Part shown: piece by piece, positions 24,801 through 34,000 of the stretch
Layout: each line of letters opens with the position of its first letter
How positions within the stretch are numbered: the stretch's first letter is position 1
From: Valencia hispanica
Lineage: Eukaryota > Chordata > Actinopteri > Cyprinodontiformes > Valenciidae
Direction: 5' to 3'
DNA: 64,000 nt
NCBI GenBank assembly: GCA_963556495.2
Contig: OY747704.1
Coordinates: 5,554,001 to 5,618,000 of the forward strand
The notes under the pieces: model-generated
What the model was told of the DNA's origin: nothing
Seen by the model: the letters and a program-made list of their open reading frames with translations, nothing else
The model's database searches: none
Translations under genes and position numbers: made by a program

Positions 24801-27410
24801 TGCTTTTGCCGCACCTCTTTAAATCTCTGTCTGACCGTATGATCAGGGAGCAGATGCTTTTCATCATCTACACAGTTCTTCAGTGATTCTGTTTGTATGT
24901 TTGCTGATCCGTTTGGGAGCCCACACCATCAACCCTCCAACACCGTGCTAAACAGTTTGATCTCCAAACCCTATAGACAAACATTTCTACATCTCTTTAG
25001 CCTCGTGATCCAAAATATATTATTTCAGAAGTCTTGTGGTTCATTCAGAAGGGGTTTGCAAACCTAGCTCAGGCAGCCATATTGTTTTTAGAGAGAAAAT
25101 AGGCTCTTTAACCTCTTCCAGGCAAGACAAGTCTTTAACTGAACAGTCTTTAACCGAGTATGAAATATAGTCTGAACATTATAAAGTCTGACCACAGGAG
25201 GGATAAGCTGGGACATCCGCTCCCACCAATCTTTGAACGATCTGTGAACAATCTGTCTCGCTGTCGATTCTTCTTCTCTTTCTTTTTCATCCAGCAGGGG
25301 TCGCCACAGCGAATCGTCAGTCTCCATTTAGTCCTATGCTCTGCATCCTCTACCCTCACGCCAAAGTCTCGACAGCTGGCATGGAAATAATCAATCTCTC
25401 TCTGTAGAATGGTAGACTTTAAATTGGTTGGACAGTAAGTCTCCCATGTCCTCGTGGTCCCACCCCCCAGGATCAGTATCATACGCATCAGCCTGGCAGC
25501 CACTTTCCTGCAAATATTGATTTTTTTATTTACGTTTCAGAAACAAAACAAACACTTTGAATTGAAAGCAGATGTACTTTCCTACATGACTAAACGAGCG
25601 ATTCCCTAAGCAGGGGGCTGTTCCTTTCAGTAGGTTTTCAGACACTACTGTTGATATTTATGTTCCATTTTATCAGCAACGGCCAGAAACTTAACATACA
25701 TTAAATCCAACGAACATAATGCATCCATACACTGTCCCATAAGCTTTTTATATATAATGAAAACACTTATTTTCTGAGGATTGCCTCTCAGCCCACATTT
25801 ATAGTGTTTATTGCAGCTGTATTTCAACCCATCCCTACTGAGTAATGCTGATGTTGGAACTTCATCGTTTACTGGTTACGTAGAACAATCAGATGTAGAT
25901 CCTGATGCTGGACATTAACCAGGCCTCCAGTTATGCTGCTGAGACATTTAACTCACTTAGAAAACACAGACGCACAGTCAGATCTTACAGCTAACGACCG
26001 CTAACAGGAACAACTGCAAAGACCGTTTGGCAGAAATGTTGCAAACATATTTTTAACCTAGTGATTAAAACTAGCTTTCATCCTAGATGATCTCCTGACT
26101 GATTGAGCGGCGAATCGTGCCAGCATCATACTGACCCCTGGAACTCCTTCCACTGGTAATCACTGGCGTCTCCCAGAACAGACATGTTGAACGTCCTGAG
26201 GGCCTCATCTCCTGTGGTAAAGAAGATCTGGGACGAGGAGGCACAGCTCGTTTGCATGTGTGAGTCAGAATCTGTTCCAGCGCTTTGCTCCAGGGCAGCC
26301 CCCGAAACTCCGTTCCCCACCAGAGTGGGAGATTCAACAGCATCCCAGAAAAGGAGTGAAGCGCTGCAGCTTTACAGGCTTTCTCCTCCACTCCACTAAC
26401 AAGTCGCATGTGAAAGGAATTAGTCAGGAAAAAAAAAACCTCCCCTCTTTCAGAGCAGGCAATCCACTGGCTGACAGTGGTCATGCTGAAAGCCCAACAC
26501 ACTTACATGTCTGAGAATGTGGCGAAGCTGGAACTGAGGGTCTCATGGCTGAAAGGAGGGTGTATTTATAGTAAGTTAGCCTGTCTCACAACAAGAGGAT
26601 TGTTGTAGTTTCTTCTCAGTGACCTGAGGGCCACAGGAGGGCTGAAACGCCTCGGGCATGAAGACTACATGGCAGATGACATGTGATCACTCATCTACCA
26701 GAGACGGAGCAGAATGTCACATTCAGTTTCTCATTTGGACTCTTCAGTAAAGGGCCATTTCACAGTTTTTAAAGGAACCTGGACCTCCTCAGATCAGCTC
26801 TACTGTAAAATCTAAGTCACTTCAAACAGTCCAATCTGAACTGGAATATTCCACAATATGAGATCAAGGAAACCTTGGCTTCACTCAAACCTGCACAGAT
26901 TGATTCTGCACTGCTTTCACACTCTATAAACCCTGTATGCGGTTTTAGCTTCTGGATTTCCTGGATTAAACTAAAACCATTACACCTAGAATATTAAAAT
27001 ATGATCCGACCAATATTACACAGACTAAAAAGTCCTATTATACACATTACATGACTCGGGGGGGTGCAAGTATAATGGGCTTTTAACCATCTCCACAAAC
27101 TTAGATCAGGTCCATCCTTCGAAGCTGAAAACTTTTAGCTGTCTCGATGTGAAGCAAACAGGTTTACAGGTTAAAGGTCTCACAACTTCCAAGCAGTGCT
27201 TTAAAGAATTAGTGGGTTGTGTAGATGAACATAGTGCGGGTTTAAGCTGTCTAAGAATTGCGGTTTAGCTAAGCTTTGTTCTCTGACCGACAGCAGGCAG
27301 GTCACCGGCTGCTGCTAAGCTAGTTAGCTCGCAGGCTACACAGCCATGAAACAAACTCACCCTCCCGATGGGGACAGAAAGTCTCCGTCTTCATCTTCCC
27401 CGCCGAACAT
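3389..27410 (-). CDS. fkbp15: FK506-binding protein 15 (WAFL/FKBP133), 26 coding exons, 3' end outside window
   Basis: FKBP15 is a cytoplasmic protein of early endosomes that links them to actin (family knowledge). Exons on the minus strand: 27361-27410, 24021-24124, 23874-23943, 23680-23749, 23529-23603, 23306-23404, 20829-20978, 20673-20741, 19901-20044, 19663-19790, 19521-19569, 19315-19437, 16499-16583, 16299-16399, 16104-16173, 15767-15876, 15579-15677, 15400-15494, 14125-14227, 8569-8740, 5592-5728, 5096-5251, 4272-4331, 4050-4202, 3820-3933, 3389-3496. They total 2694 nt (898 codons), each with AG acceptor and GT donor and with frame kept at every junction. The start [17 protein letters not shown] and blocks such as [38 protein letters not shown] and [15 protein letters not shown] match the human protein as I recall it. 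Order: WH1-like domain, FKBP domain, Pro-rich linker, long coiled coil. The acidic tail (about 300 residues in human) is not found left of 3389. Confidence 0.96.
5365..5530 (-). mobile_element. LINE 3' end fragment in fkbp15 intron
   Basis: On the minus strand the sequence ends with TTAATTTCCCTCTGGGATCA and AATAAAGTATTTGTGAATTG, identical in layout to the LINE tail at 43340-43395. Preceding text (GAAATCCTTCCTGCCCACAG) also matches that copy. Three further copies sit at 11105-11330, 24500-24690 and 43010-43400. Confidence 0.7.
6378..7345 (+). mobile_element. CR1/L2-type LINE fragment, interrupted by a second repeat
   Basis: Two LINE pieces, 6378-6640 and 6978-7345, read as one reverse-transcriptase C-terminus ([18 protein letters not shown], then [20 protein letters not shown], then [16 protein letters not shown]) plus 3' UTR. 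Compared with the copy at 51480-52020 about 20 nt are missing at the break, where another repeat (6647-6977) sits. Confidence 0.75.
6647..6977 (+). mobile_element. Short DNA element inserted in the LINE
   Basis: Begins ACCTCCGTCTATGAGGTTATG and continues TTTTTGCCAGGGTTTGCTTG ... CATAACTCAAAAAGTTAGAT, the same family as the element at 52040-52247. Ends at AGTGCTTTTCTAG. No coding capacity. Confidence 0.6.
7365..7530 (-). pseudogene. Tc1-like transposase relic
   Basis: The minus strand carries the conserved region around the second half of a Tc1-like catalytic domain (CACTGTGAAGCATGGAGGTG and neighbouring sequence, giving a [12 protein letters not shown] motif). It is about 160 bp and has no intact frame. 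Confidence 0.6.
7985..8262. mobile_element. Terminal fragment of a Tc1-like element
   Basis: ACAAACAAGCAAGAATTCTGGC followed by CTAAATACTTATTTTCTACA, then GTTGAAGTGTCCCTATGAAT and a degenerate GCCAAATACCTTCTTGCCCC end. It is the same family as 16908-17690 and 31465-35398, but only one end remains. 8263-8568 shows nothing else. Confidence 0.65.
9375..9880 (-). pseudogene. Tc1-like element relic
   Basis: The start AAAGTTTTCATACCCCTTAA is a typical Tc1-family terminus and CTTTGACTAGGCCATTCTAG is the minus-strand version of a conserved transposase stretch. A possible second end of a related copy is at 12810-13080. Confidence 0.55.
10380..12170. repeat. Large imperfect inverted repeat (foldback), arms ~440-490 bp
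   Basis: Left arm about 10380-10815, right arm about 11680-12165. Matching landmarks in opposite orientation: CACCAAAATG / CATTTTGGCG, CAATGAAATTATGG / CAATTTCATTGTCG, TTCTTAGCTCATTAG / CTAATGAGCTAAGAA, CAGTTTTTATTTCA / GGAATAAAAACTGATG, CCCAGTGGCTTATTTATTTC / AAATAAAGAAGCCACTGGG, CAACTGAATGAGT / ACTCATTCAGTTG. The loop carries a LINE 3' end (11105-11330). It lies in fkbp15 intron 19. No transposase frame; family not recognised. Confidence 0.75.
11105..11330 (-). mobile_element. LINE 3' end fragment inside the foldback loop
   Basis: Minus-strand end CTTTGGGAGTAATAAAGTGA and the upstream AGATCATCCCTACCCACAG match the LINE tails at 5365, 24500 and 43010. Its position between the two arms suggests insertion into the foldback element. 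Confidence 0.65.
12290..12515 (-). mobile_element. hAT-like element end fragment
   Basis: TATTGCAATAATGATTAATT ... TTTTGTACAGCCCTAG on the plus strand is the inverted form of the common fish hAT-type terminus that begins CTAGGGCTG. A related, opposite-strand copy begins at 22035. Confidence 0.4.
12516..13085 (+). pseudogene. Tc1-like element relic
   Basis: GTGAAACGAGTTCTGTACCA and the following CAACATGGGGTACAG resemble the N-terminal DNA-binding part of a Tc1-like transposase; the far end at 13030-13075 (GAATATCTTTATGAGGCACTGTA) is a degenerate terminus. The centre is lost and a 19-A homopolymer lies at 12760-12778. Confidence 0.5.
13098..13910 (+). pseudogene. LINE reverse-transcriptase relic
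   Basis: Contains TGGGGCGCCCCAGGGTTGTGT (GAPQGCV, the conserved RT motif) followed by a degenerate DDTTV-like block and a downstream stretch in which [10 protein letters not shown] is recognisable. Multiple stops and frameshifts. This is the coding side of a non-LTR element of the kind whose 3' tail appears at 43010-43400. It lies inside fkbp15 intron 19. Confidence 0.65.
14405..14745 (+). repeat. Dispersed teleost SINE-like repeat with (CATC)n start
   Basis: Starts with CCATCCATCCATCCATTATC and continues with GCCAGTTCATCACAGGACAA, GAACATGCAAACTACATGCA and CCAGGACCTTCCTGCTGC, a combination repeated across many fish genomes (my recollection). Short relatives are at 15255-15345 and 47815-47880. 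No RNA polymerase III boxes were identified. Confidence 0.6.
14790..15120 (-). pseudogene. Tc1-like element relic
   Basis: AGAGAAATATTTGCCCACTCC and GGGCACTTGAGCTTAAAGTC are minus-strand Tc1-family landmarks. No open transposase frame remains. The stretch from 15121 to 15399 otherwise holds only a tetranucleotide (GATG)n tract near 15315. Confidence 0.5.
16908..17690 (-). mobile_element. Internally deleted Tc1-like element
   Basis: Ends are inverted copies: CAGTGGGGCAAAAAAGAATT at left and, on the other strand, TGGGGCAAAAAAGTGTTTGC at right, followed in both by CACCGATTGT and AAGTTG...CCACTTAAAAAG. The middle holds a piece of transposase on the minus strand (AGGTCTGGAGACTGGCTAGG on plus). 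It is about 780 bp instead of the usual 1.5-1.6 kb. Located in fkbp15 intron 12. Confidence 0.75.
17691..18305. other. Unassigned GC-richer intron sequence
   Basis: This part of fkbp15 intron 12 is richer in G+C than its surroundings and gives overlapping open frames of up to 127 codons on both strands, none resembling a known protein. I see no splice-supported exon in it. Confidence 0.4.
18306..18610. repeat. LINE-derived 3' region fragment
   Basis: GGAAATTCATTCCAGATTAG and CAGAGTAGACCTGAACCAGA are phrases of a dispersed fish repeat associated with CR1/L2-type LINE tails. No coding frame. Confidence 0.4.
19901..20978 (-). CDS. fkbp15: fkbp15 exons 7-9: FKBP-type peptidyl-prolyl isomerase-like domain
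   Basis: Residues 157-277. The domain starts with [15 protein letters not shown], then [61 protein letters not shown] and [11 protein letters not shown]. Against the FKBP12 pocket it keeps the tyrosine of YT (Tyr26), Phe-Asp of FDS (Phe36, Asp37), Trp59 of GW, Tyr82 in AYG and Phe99 in IFEVEL; His87 is replaced by Phe. Human FKBP15 as I recall it has AVG at the AYG site. Whether the fish domain binds FK506 or isomerises proline cannot be told from sequence. Exons 7, 8 and 9 are all multiples of three (150, 69, 144 nt). Confidence 0.93.
22035..22600 (+). mobile_element. hAT-like non-autonomous element (one clear end)
   Basis: CTAGGGCTGGCCGATATGAC is the familiar terminus of fish hAT-type elements, followed by AT-rich non-coding sequence. 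The right end is not sharp. Located in fkbp15 intron 6. Confidence 0.5.
22926..23083. mobile_element. Small palindromic MITE
   Basis: The left half TGCCCTGCAGGTTTTAGATG ... CTCCAACACAGCTG is repeated in inverted form at right (CAGCTGTCTTGGAGCATCTA ... CTGCAGGACA). About 155 bp with no coding capacity. It lies in fkbp15 intron 6. Confidence 0.6.
23306..27410 (-). CDS. fkbp15: fkbp15 exons 1-6: N-terminus and WH1-like domain
   Basis: These six exons encode residues 1-156. Residues 1-51 hold the acidic start and the [12 protein letters not shown] block. Residues 70-156 ([58 protein letters not shown]) form the WH1-like domain reported to contact actin regulators (family knowledge). Exon 3 ends TTT AAA TA before a GTCAGT donor and is completed by T from exon 4, giving FKY. 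Exon 5 also uses GTCAGT. Intron 1 (24125-27360) is 3.2 kb and holds a LINE 3' end and a repeat. The start codon is the first in-frame ATG and gives a protein beginning like human FKBP15. Confidence 0.94.
24500..24690 (-). mobile_element. LINE 3' end fragment in fkbp15 intron 1
   Basis: Minus strand ends TTAATTTCCCTTTGGGATGA and AATTTTTTGAATTTGA. It matches the LINE tail at 43340-43395 and the copies at 5365 and 11105. Confidence 0.6.
25275..25510. repeat. Dispersed repeat (CAGCAGGGGTCGCCACAGCG family)
   Basis: CAGCAGGGGTCGCCACAGCG and the following CTCTGCATCCTCTACCCTCA recur across fish genomes (my recollection) in non-LTR element contexts. Open frames over it on both strands have no recognisable product. 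Confidence 0.45.
26124..26330 (-). other. Unidentified coding-like block in fkbp15 intron 1
   Basis: One minus-strand frame stays open over about 65 codons with ordinary protein composition ([20 protein letters not shown], then [18 protein letters not shown], then YQWKEFQG) and is followed at once by GTCAGT, a donor type used twice elsewhere in fkbp15. The upstream acceptor is poor. A second frame is also open here. I do not recognise the peptide. It could be a cassette exon, a gene fragment or chance. Confidence 0.25.
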
Positions 27411-27548
27411 CTTTTAACTTTGAACTCTTCTCTTATCAAGTAAAACAAACACAGACGACTTAGCTATATCACTGGTTGGTCACTTCCCTTTCCTGTTTGG
27501 GGTGAAGTCAGCTGACTTTCCACCTGATCCTTCCCCAGTCCGCCCCGG

Positions 27549-27562
27549 TCGCCAGAGGGCGC
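27549..27562 (+). promoter_or_regulatory. CTCF-like motif upstream of fkbp15
   Basis: TCGCCAGAGGGCGC agrees with 12 of 14 positions of the commonly cited CTCF core CCASYAGRKGGCRS. It lies about 140 bp upstream of the fkbp15 start codon in a GC-richer stretch that also contains a GGAAGTGACC ETS-type site on the minus strand near 27480. It is a single sequence match; binding is unproven. Confidence 0.3.
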
Positions 27563-27664
27563 CATAGAGCTTCAGGCTCCACAGGTTGCGCTTTTCTGAA
27601 GGACAATTTAGTCAACGGAGAAACTAAGGTCTCCAGCACGGATAAACCTAATCTGGACCTTTAA

Positions 27665-28340
27665 AGGTGGTTGTTAAAAGCTACAGTTGATTCTGTGATA
27701 CACAGAAACTATATGTAAAAACCTAAGTACACCCCCTTTGCTTCCTTATCATTTAAAGTCACAGGCCATTAAAGAAAATAGCAGCCAGCAACAGTGTTTT
27801 AATAAGGCAAATACGTCTGTGACCTTCATTCTTGCTGTCCACAAATCTGGAAAGGGTAATGAGGGCATTTCCGAACAATTTGGAGGTTTGGAAAGATGCT
27901 CCTAAATAAACCACAACCAATCTGGAACAAACTCCTACAAAGAGATGATTCCAAAGCCATGACACACAGCACTATGTTTGGGGAGCCCAAATGCTCATGG
28001 GCAGTTTGCAGTCCATGAATTCTCCTGACTGCCATTTTATTCTGGAGACAACGGTGAGTTGATCTGTTTGACAGTTGAAGCTTGGCCTAAACAGGAACAT
28101 ATCTTCATGCCTTCAACTGAATTATACGAAAGAAAAGAATCAAGGTGTTGCATTGGCCTAGAGAGAGTTCTGACCACAGCCTGACTGAATAGCAGTTGGG
28201 GAACCCAGAGAAAACTGCATAAACAATGTCCTCAAACATTTGATTTAACTGAAGAAAAATCAAGATTCTTCCCTGGCAATGTTACAGACAAATAAAAACA
28301 GTACACAACTATTTAACCTATTGTTGCATCGAATTAAAAT
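27665..28340. pseudogene. Tc1-like element relic
   Basis: ACCTAAGTACACCCCCTTTG is a Tc1-family terminal phrase; AACAAACTCCTACAAAGAGA and GCAGTTTGCAGTCCATGAAT follow the family's internal order. Heavily mutated. Confidence 0.5.
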
Positions 28341-30262
28341 TACCCCTGATATACGGGGCTATGAAAAAAGTATTGACCTCTTTACATTTTACTCCAGCTT
28401 TTTTCCCACATGTAAATGTTTCAAAGGTCAGATTTTAATTATTGTTTTTGAAAAAAATAATCCAATTAAATACAAAAATGCATTTTTAAACATTTCAAAG
28501 CAACCTGGCCCTATGTAAAAATGTAGGCTACTTGTCCCCTAAACCTGATAAATGATTGTGCCATTCTTGAATGCAACAATAATTCAGCCACAGGGATTTT
28601 GAGGATTAAGACAAAACCCTTTTTAAAGTCATGTTAGTGCATTTCAATGGGACTAAAGTCCAAACTTAGACAGAATCTAAACTCTAAAGCATTTATTTAT
28701 TTAAATATAATCATTCAGAGGTGGACTTGCTGATGAATAGACATTCCCTCTCAGCTAGAAACCATGATATTTGATTCTACCAATTACAACAACTCATTTA
28801 GGTCCAGAAGCAGCAAAGCAGTCCCAGACAATCACACTACCACCACCATGTTTGACAGTCTGTGAAACGTTCTTTCTCTGAAATGCTGTGCTAGTTTTAC
28901 ACCAGATATAACGGGACACGCACCTTTCAGAAAGTTCCACTTTTGTTCTGTCAGTCCGCAGAATATTTTCCTTAAAAATCTCAGGGATTATCAAGTATTT
29001 TTCGGCAGATGTATTATGAGATTTTTGTTCTTTTTGGTTGACAGTGGTTTTTGCCATGGAACTTTGCAGTAGATGCCATTTTTGCCCCGTCTCTCTTGCT
29101 TATTGCTAAATCACGAACACTGACCTGACCTATCACTGAAGCAACTGAGGCCTGTTAAGCTTTAGAGGTGTTTGAGTTTATTTGTGACCTCCTGGATGAG
29201 TTGTTGATGCACATCTAAATCCAGCTATGTCAATAATCGAGCTAATACCTTTGTCCCAGACAGTTAGCATCCCTCAGAAAATCTAATAATTGAGTCAAGT
29301 GTGTTCGACTCCACGATTGTACGTGGCGACATGCGCCCTTTCCTGTTGCGTTCTTCTGGTTGGCCTGTAGCCTCTATAGTAAACAAATACTGGCAGCATT
29401 GAAGCAGATGGAGTAAAAGTAAGATATGCACAATGAGCAAAGAAATGGATGACAACAATGCTGCAGCATAGTACATTTTGTAACTACTGTACTGTTGGAT
29501 TGTGTTGCTGCTGTCTTGTTGTCATACTGGTGTTGTTTTTCCTGCTTCCATGGCTTCACTTCTGTAGGTGTACAGTTTAAAAGCTGCACACATACTTTCC
29601 TCCTCAATTATCAGTCTCAGTTCCAGAAGGGGGAGTGCCCAGGCTGGGAATAGCTCAACTATGCTGGGATGTTGTTTACATTCAGAACAGTTCGGTTGTC
29701 TAACCAGTTCTGATCAACTTCAGTTGGACTAAGGTGTATAGCAGTACGTGCGTTTTGAAAGTGTAAGTGTAAGTGTCAGTCGGTCTAAGGCAATAATTCG
29801 GTTTTCCCTTACTGCATGTAAACCCACTGAGTGACTTTCATTAGATCAGGGCATGATGTGTGTGTGTGGGCTTTATAAAATGTAGATTTAGTCTTCTTCA
29901 TGATGTCCAACAGGTCCTCTGTCGGGGATGTCCTGAGGACGAGTCTGTCAGTAATCAGACCTCGATGTGTTTTTGGAAAGCTGAGTTCACTCAGCTTTCC
30001 AAAAATAACTGTTATCCACAGTTGAGTTGTGATTTAACAAGGGGGGCGTTTGCTATTTTACATCGAACCAGGTTGGTTTTGATAGTTTTTCTTTGTTAAG
30101 AAATCAAATTACTTGAAAATCTTATTTGGTTTTAACTCAGAATGGCTGTGTCCCAGGTTAAACTTTGTTTGATAATATAAAATATGTAAGTATGACAATA
30201 AAGCAAGAGGTGAAAAAACCTGTAAGGGGGAAATACCCTTTTTTTAGCACTGTATATTTTTT
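28341..30262 (-). mobile_element. Tc1/mariner element with transposase pseudogene
   Basis: Left terminus near 28353 (GGGGCTATGAAAAAAGTATTG) pairs with right terminus near 30255 (minus-strand TACAGTGCTAAAAAAAGGGT). A minus-strand frame at 28794-29057 keeps a recognisable C-proximal transposase portion ending SVIVWDCFAASGPK with the preceding TVKHGGG. The rest is out of frame. A 36-bp perfect hairpin (29970-30005) lies inside. Confidence 0.6.
29970..30005. repeat. Perfect 17-bp hairpin with 2-nt loop
   Basis: Arms TTTTTGGAAAGCTGAGT and its exact reverse complement flank the dinucleotide TC. Located between fkbp15 and fgf17. Confidence 0.8.
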
Positions 30263-30891
30263 TGGTCTTAAATTATTCTTCTCCTTTTGGGATGTTGAAT
30301 GAACATGAAAAAATGTACAGGAAATTTCAACACAGCTATGTTGAGTATTTAGATGATCTCTAGATTTGACAGCAAAACAATTTGAATTGTCAAAAGAAGG
30401 CTGACCAGATCTACTAATAACTCGTTATCTAGTTTTAATATAAAGCAAGATGTGTACACGTAACTGCAAGAGTGATTTACTCAAATTTGACACCCTTATT
30501 TCAGATTATGTCAGCCAACCTTTTTAAACTGAATCAAACATTGGGGCTGGTAAATACATTGAAAAAACGTTAATGGATAATTCTGGCCTCAACCCAGCAG
30601 TATCAAGCTAAAAATAAAAGACTTGTCAAATCTCAATTAAATCAAACACAAACATTCTCTTCATGATTTAAACTTCAATCAAAAAAAACAAACAATTTGA
30701 GAGTATAAAAAATGAAAAATTCCATTACATTTATACTCATGCATTTTCTGTCAACTGATGAATGCTGACTCATCACTTGTATTTAGACTTTTGAACTGGA
30801 AGCAAAAACAGGATTTGACACAAAAGAAGTCAACAAAACAAAATGTCAACCCTCCCCAGTGGCCAACACGTACATTAATATAATTCATTTG

Positions 30892-30897
30892 TTTATT
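30892..30897 (-). terminator. Candidate polyadenylation signal of fgf17
   Basis: AATAAA on the minus strand about 155 nt after the fgf17 stop codon, the first such hexamer downstream of it. The 3' end of the transcript is not otherwise marked, so a later signal could be used instead. Confidence 0.35.
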
Positions 30898-31051
30898 CTC
30901 TGTCGATATTTACAAGATCATTTTACAGCATTATTATTTTAGATTCATGACATGTAAGTCACAACTTAGGTATCAAAAATATACAAAAATAAAACTGCTT
31001 CTGTTTGTTCCAGTCTCACAACTTGAACCAGTTCAACGCTTTGGCTGATTG

Positions 31052-34000
31052 TTACACAGAGGTATGTGATTTCCGGTTCCGCTTTGCACGACGTGTGGAC
31101 GGAAATCGGATGAACTCGAATTTGCTTTGGTCCGTGTTGGGGAAGTGGGGCGGGCCTGTGTGGAGCCTCTTGATGAAATGGACCTCTCTCTGGTTCTCCC
31201 TTGTCCTGCAGGCTTTGATGGGCCTCCCTTTCCTGGTGAAAGCCACATACCAGCCTTCATACTTTGCATTCTGCAGGGCTGTGTAATTGTTCTCCAGAAC
31301 TATCTCAGTGAAGATGCAGTCCCTGCTGCGGCCATTGGGCTGTGTGAGAAAGAACAGGGTATTTTTTGTGGGAGTTAATGCTTGAAAAAAATCTTAACAG
31401 GATCAGATTCAGTTAAATACACATTTAAGAAACTCCCAGGATTTTACAGAACTACAAGCAGTTACAGCGGGGCAAAAAAGTATTTAGCAACCACCAATTG
31501 TGCAAGTTGTCCCACTTAAAAAGATGAGAGGTCTGTAATTTTCATCATAGTTACACTTCAACTCTGAGAGACAGAATGTAAAAAAGAATCCAGTAAATCA
31601 CATTGTATAATTTTAAAAAAAAGTGTATAATGGTGTAGAAAATCAGTATTTAACACCTACAAACAAGCAAGAATTCTGGCCCTAACATACCTGTTACTTC
31701 TTCTTTAAGAAGCTCTTCTATCCTCCACTCGTTGCCTGTATTAATGGTACCTGTTTGAACTCGTCATCTGCATAAAAGACACCTTCAAACAGTCAGACTC
31801 CAACCTCCACCATCGCCAAGACCAGAGAGCTGTCTAAAGACACGAGGGACTAGACTTTAGACTTGAACTAGACTGGGATTAGTCAATCTACAATAGGCAA
31901 GCAGCTTGATGAGAAGAGATCAACTGTTGGAGCAGTTATTAGAAGATGCAATAAATACAAGATTATTGACAATCTTCCTCGACCTGTGGCTCCATGAAAG
32001 ATCTCACCTCTTGGGGTACACATGATCTTGGGAACTGTGAGGAAACAACCCAGAACTACATGGGGGAAATGGTCAATGACCTGAAGAGAGCTGGGACCAC
32101 AGTAACATTAGAAACTATTAGTAACACACCACGTCATCATGGATTAAAATCCTGCAGCGCTCCAGGTTAAGCCAGTACATGTCCAGGCCCGTCTAAAATC
32201 TGCCAGAGACCATCTGAATGATCCAGAGGAGGATTGGGAGAATGTCATGTGGTCAGATGAGACCAAAATAGAACAATTTGCTTTAAATGCCACTCGCCAT
32301 GTTTGGAGGAGAAAGAATGCTGAATTGCATCCCAAGAACACCATACCCACTGTGAAGCACGGGGGTGGAAACATTATACTTTGGGGCTGCTTTTCTGCAA
32401 AGAAAACAGGACGACTGATCTGTATTAAGGACAGGATGAATGGGGCCATGTATCGGAGGTCAAATACCTCCTTCCATCAGTGAGAGTATTGAAGATTAAA
32501 AGTGGCTGGATCTTCCAGGATTACAATGATCCCAAACACATCGCCCGGACAACAAAGGAGTGGCTACGTAAAAAGCATTTGTCCAGACCTCAATCCAATA
32601 AAGAATCTGTGGAGGAAGTCATTGTTTAGCAACAGTCTAGCGACAGTCTAGCGACAGCCCCAAAACATCCCAGCTCTAGAGAAGTTCTGCATAGAAGAAT
32701 GGGCCAAAATACCAGCTACAGTGTGTGCAAACCTGGTGACGACCTACTGAAAACACTTCACCTCTGTCATTGCCAACCAAGGTTACATTATAAAGTATTG
32801 AGGTGAACTTTAGTTATTGACCAAATACTTATTTTCTGTACCATTATAGAAATACATTCTTTTTTTTTTTTTTTTTTTTTTTTACGTGTCCTGTTTGGCA
32901 GTGTGGAGCTCAGAATTGGTGTCTGAGTACCAAGTAGAAGCCCAACAGATTTACTTTCACAAGCGGAGCAGTACAGCTTTTGCTATAGTACTCCACTTGA
33001 TATATGTGTGAAAAATCTTTATTGTGAATTGTTGGGGTTTTTATTTCCTGATGTTATGGACACGGAGATGGAAAATTAAGGAGAAGAAAGAAGGAAGATG
33101 AAGAAGAGAGGTAGGAATCAAAAAGTCAAGAGAGAGGGTGAGTTGAAAATACAAGAGAGGAAGGGGAACAAAGAAAACACAGGAAGACATTGAAGTCTGC
33201 CTCCATACCCACAGGACGGCAGAGAGAGGGGGAAAAACAAAACAAAACAAAACACGAACAAGGAACATCGACAAAACCAACCAAACATTGTGAACTAAGA
33301 ATTACACAACCACATCACACAAGAATGGATATAAAAATACAACAACAATGTCACAGAAAAACTCATGGTACCGATTAATCAAGCTCTAGTAATGATAACC
33401 TCAGCCCAAGAATATTTCCTTAAACACCAGAGACCCCACATCTATGTGTGTGTGTTAGCATGCTGGTGCATATAAGGTTTCTCCATAAGAGTGTTCGATA
33501 GTTGGTGTGAGCAGACATCAATCCGTCTCCCAGGAATCGATGCAGACATGAAGGAGATTGGAGCAAAGACGTCCAAAGGACCGCCAGAGCCCCAGGCAGA
33601 CCTGGGCGGGGCCGACCGCATCCCCCAAGAGAGGAGCAAAGGAGAACCCCAGGGGAACATCCAGCGGCCACTATGCAGGGGCCCGGGGGGCAGCAGTGAC
33701 GAGCCCACGGGCCCTGCCGGCAACCGGCCGCGGCGGGGCAGGCCGGTCAACGGACCGGGGGAGCCGGGGCCCAGGGGCACCCCAACCCCCCAGCAGGGAC
33801 CCGACAAGGGACCGGCCGGCGAGGGGCCCCCGGCACTGCAGGGGCCGCGGCCGGCCGCTGGCCGCCACGCGCCGCCTCCACCCTAGACCAATCCCCACCG
33901 CCAACATCCCAGCGCCCCACCGATAGCCGCAGGGGACGGACAGCATCCCCAGGCCGGGCTCAGCCAGCATCTGGACGCCAAGTTGTACCAGCTCCCGGGT

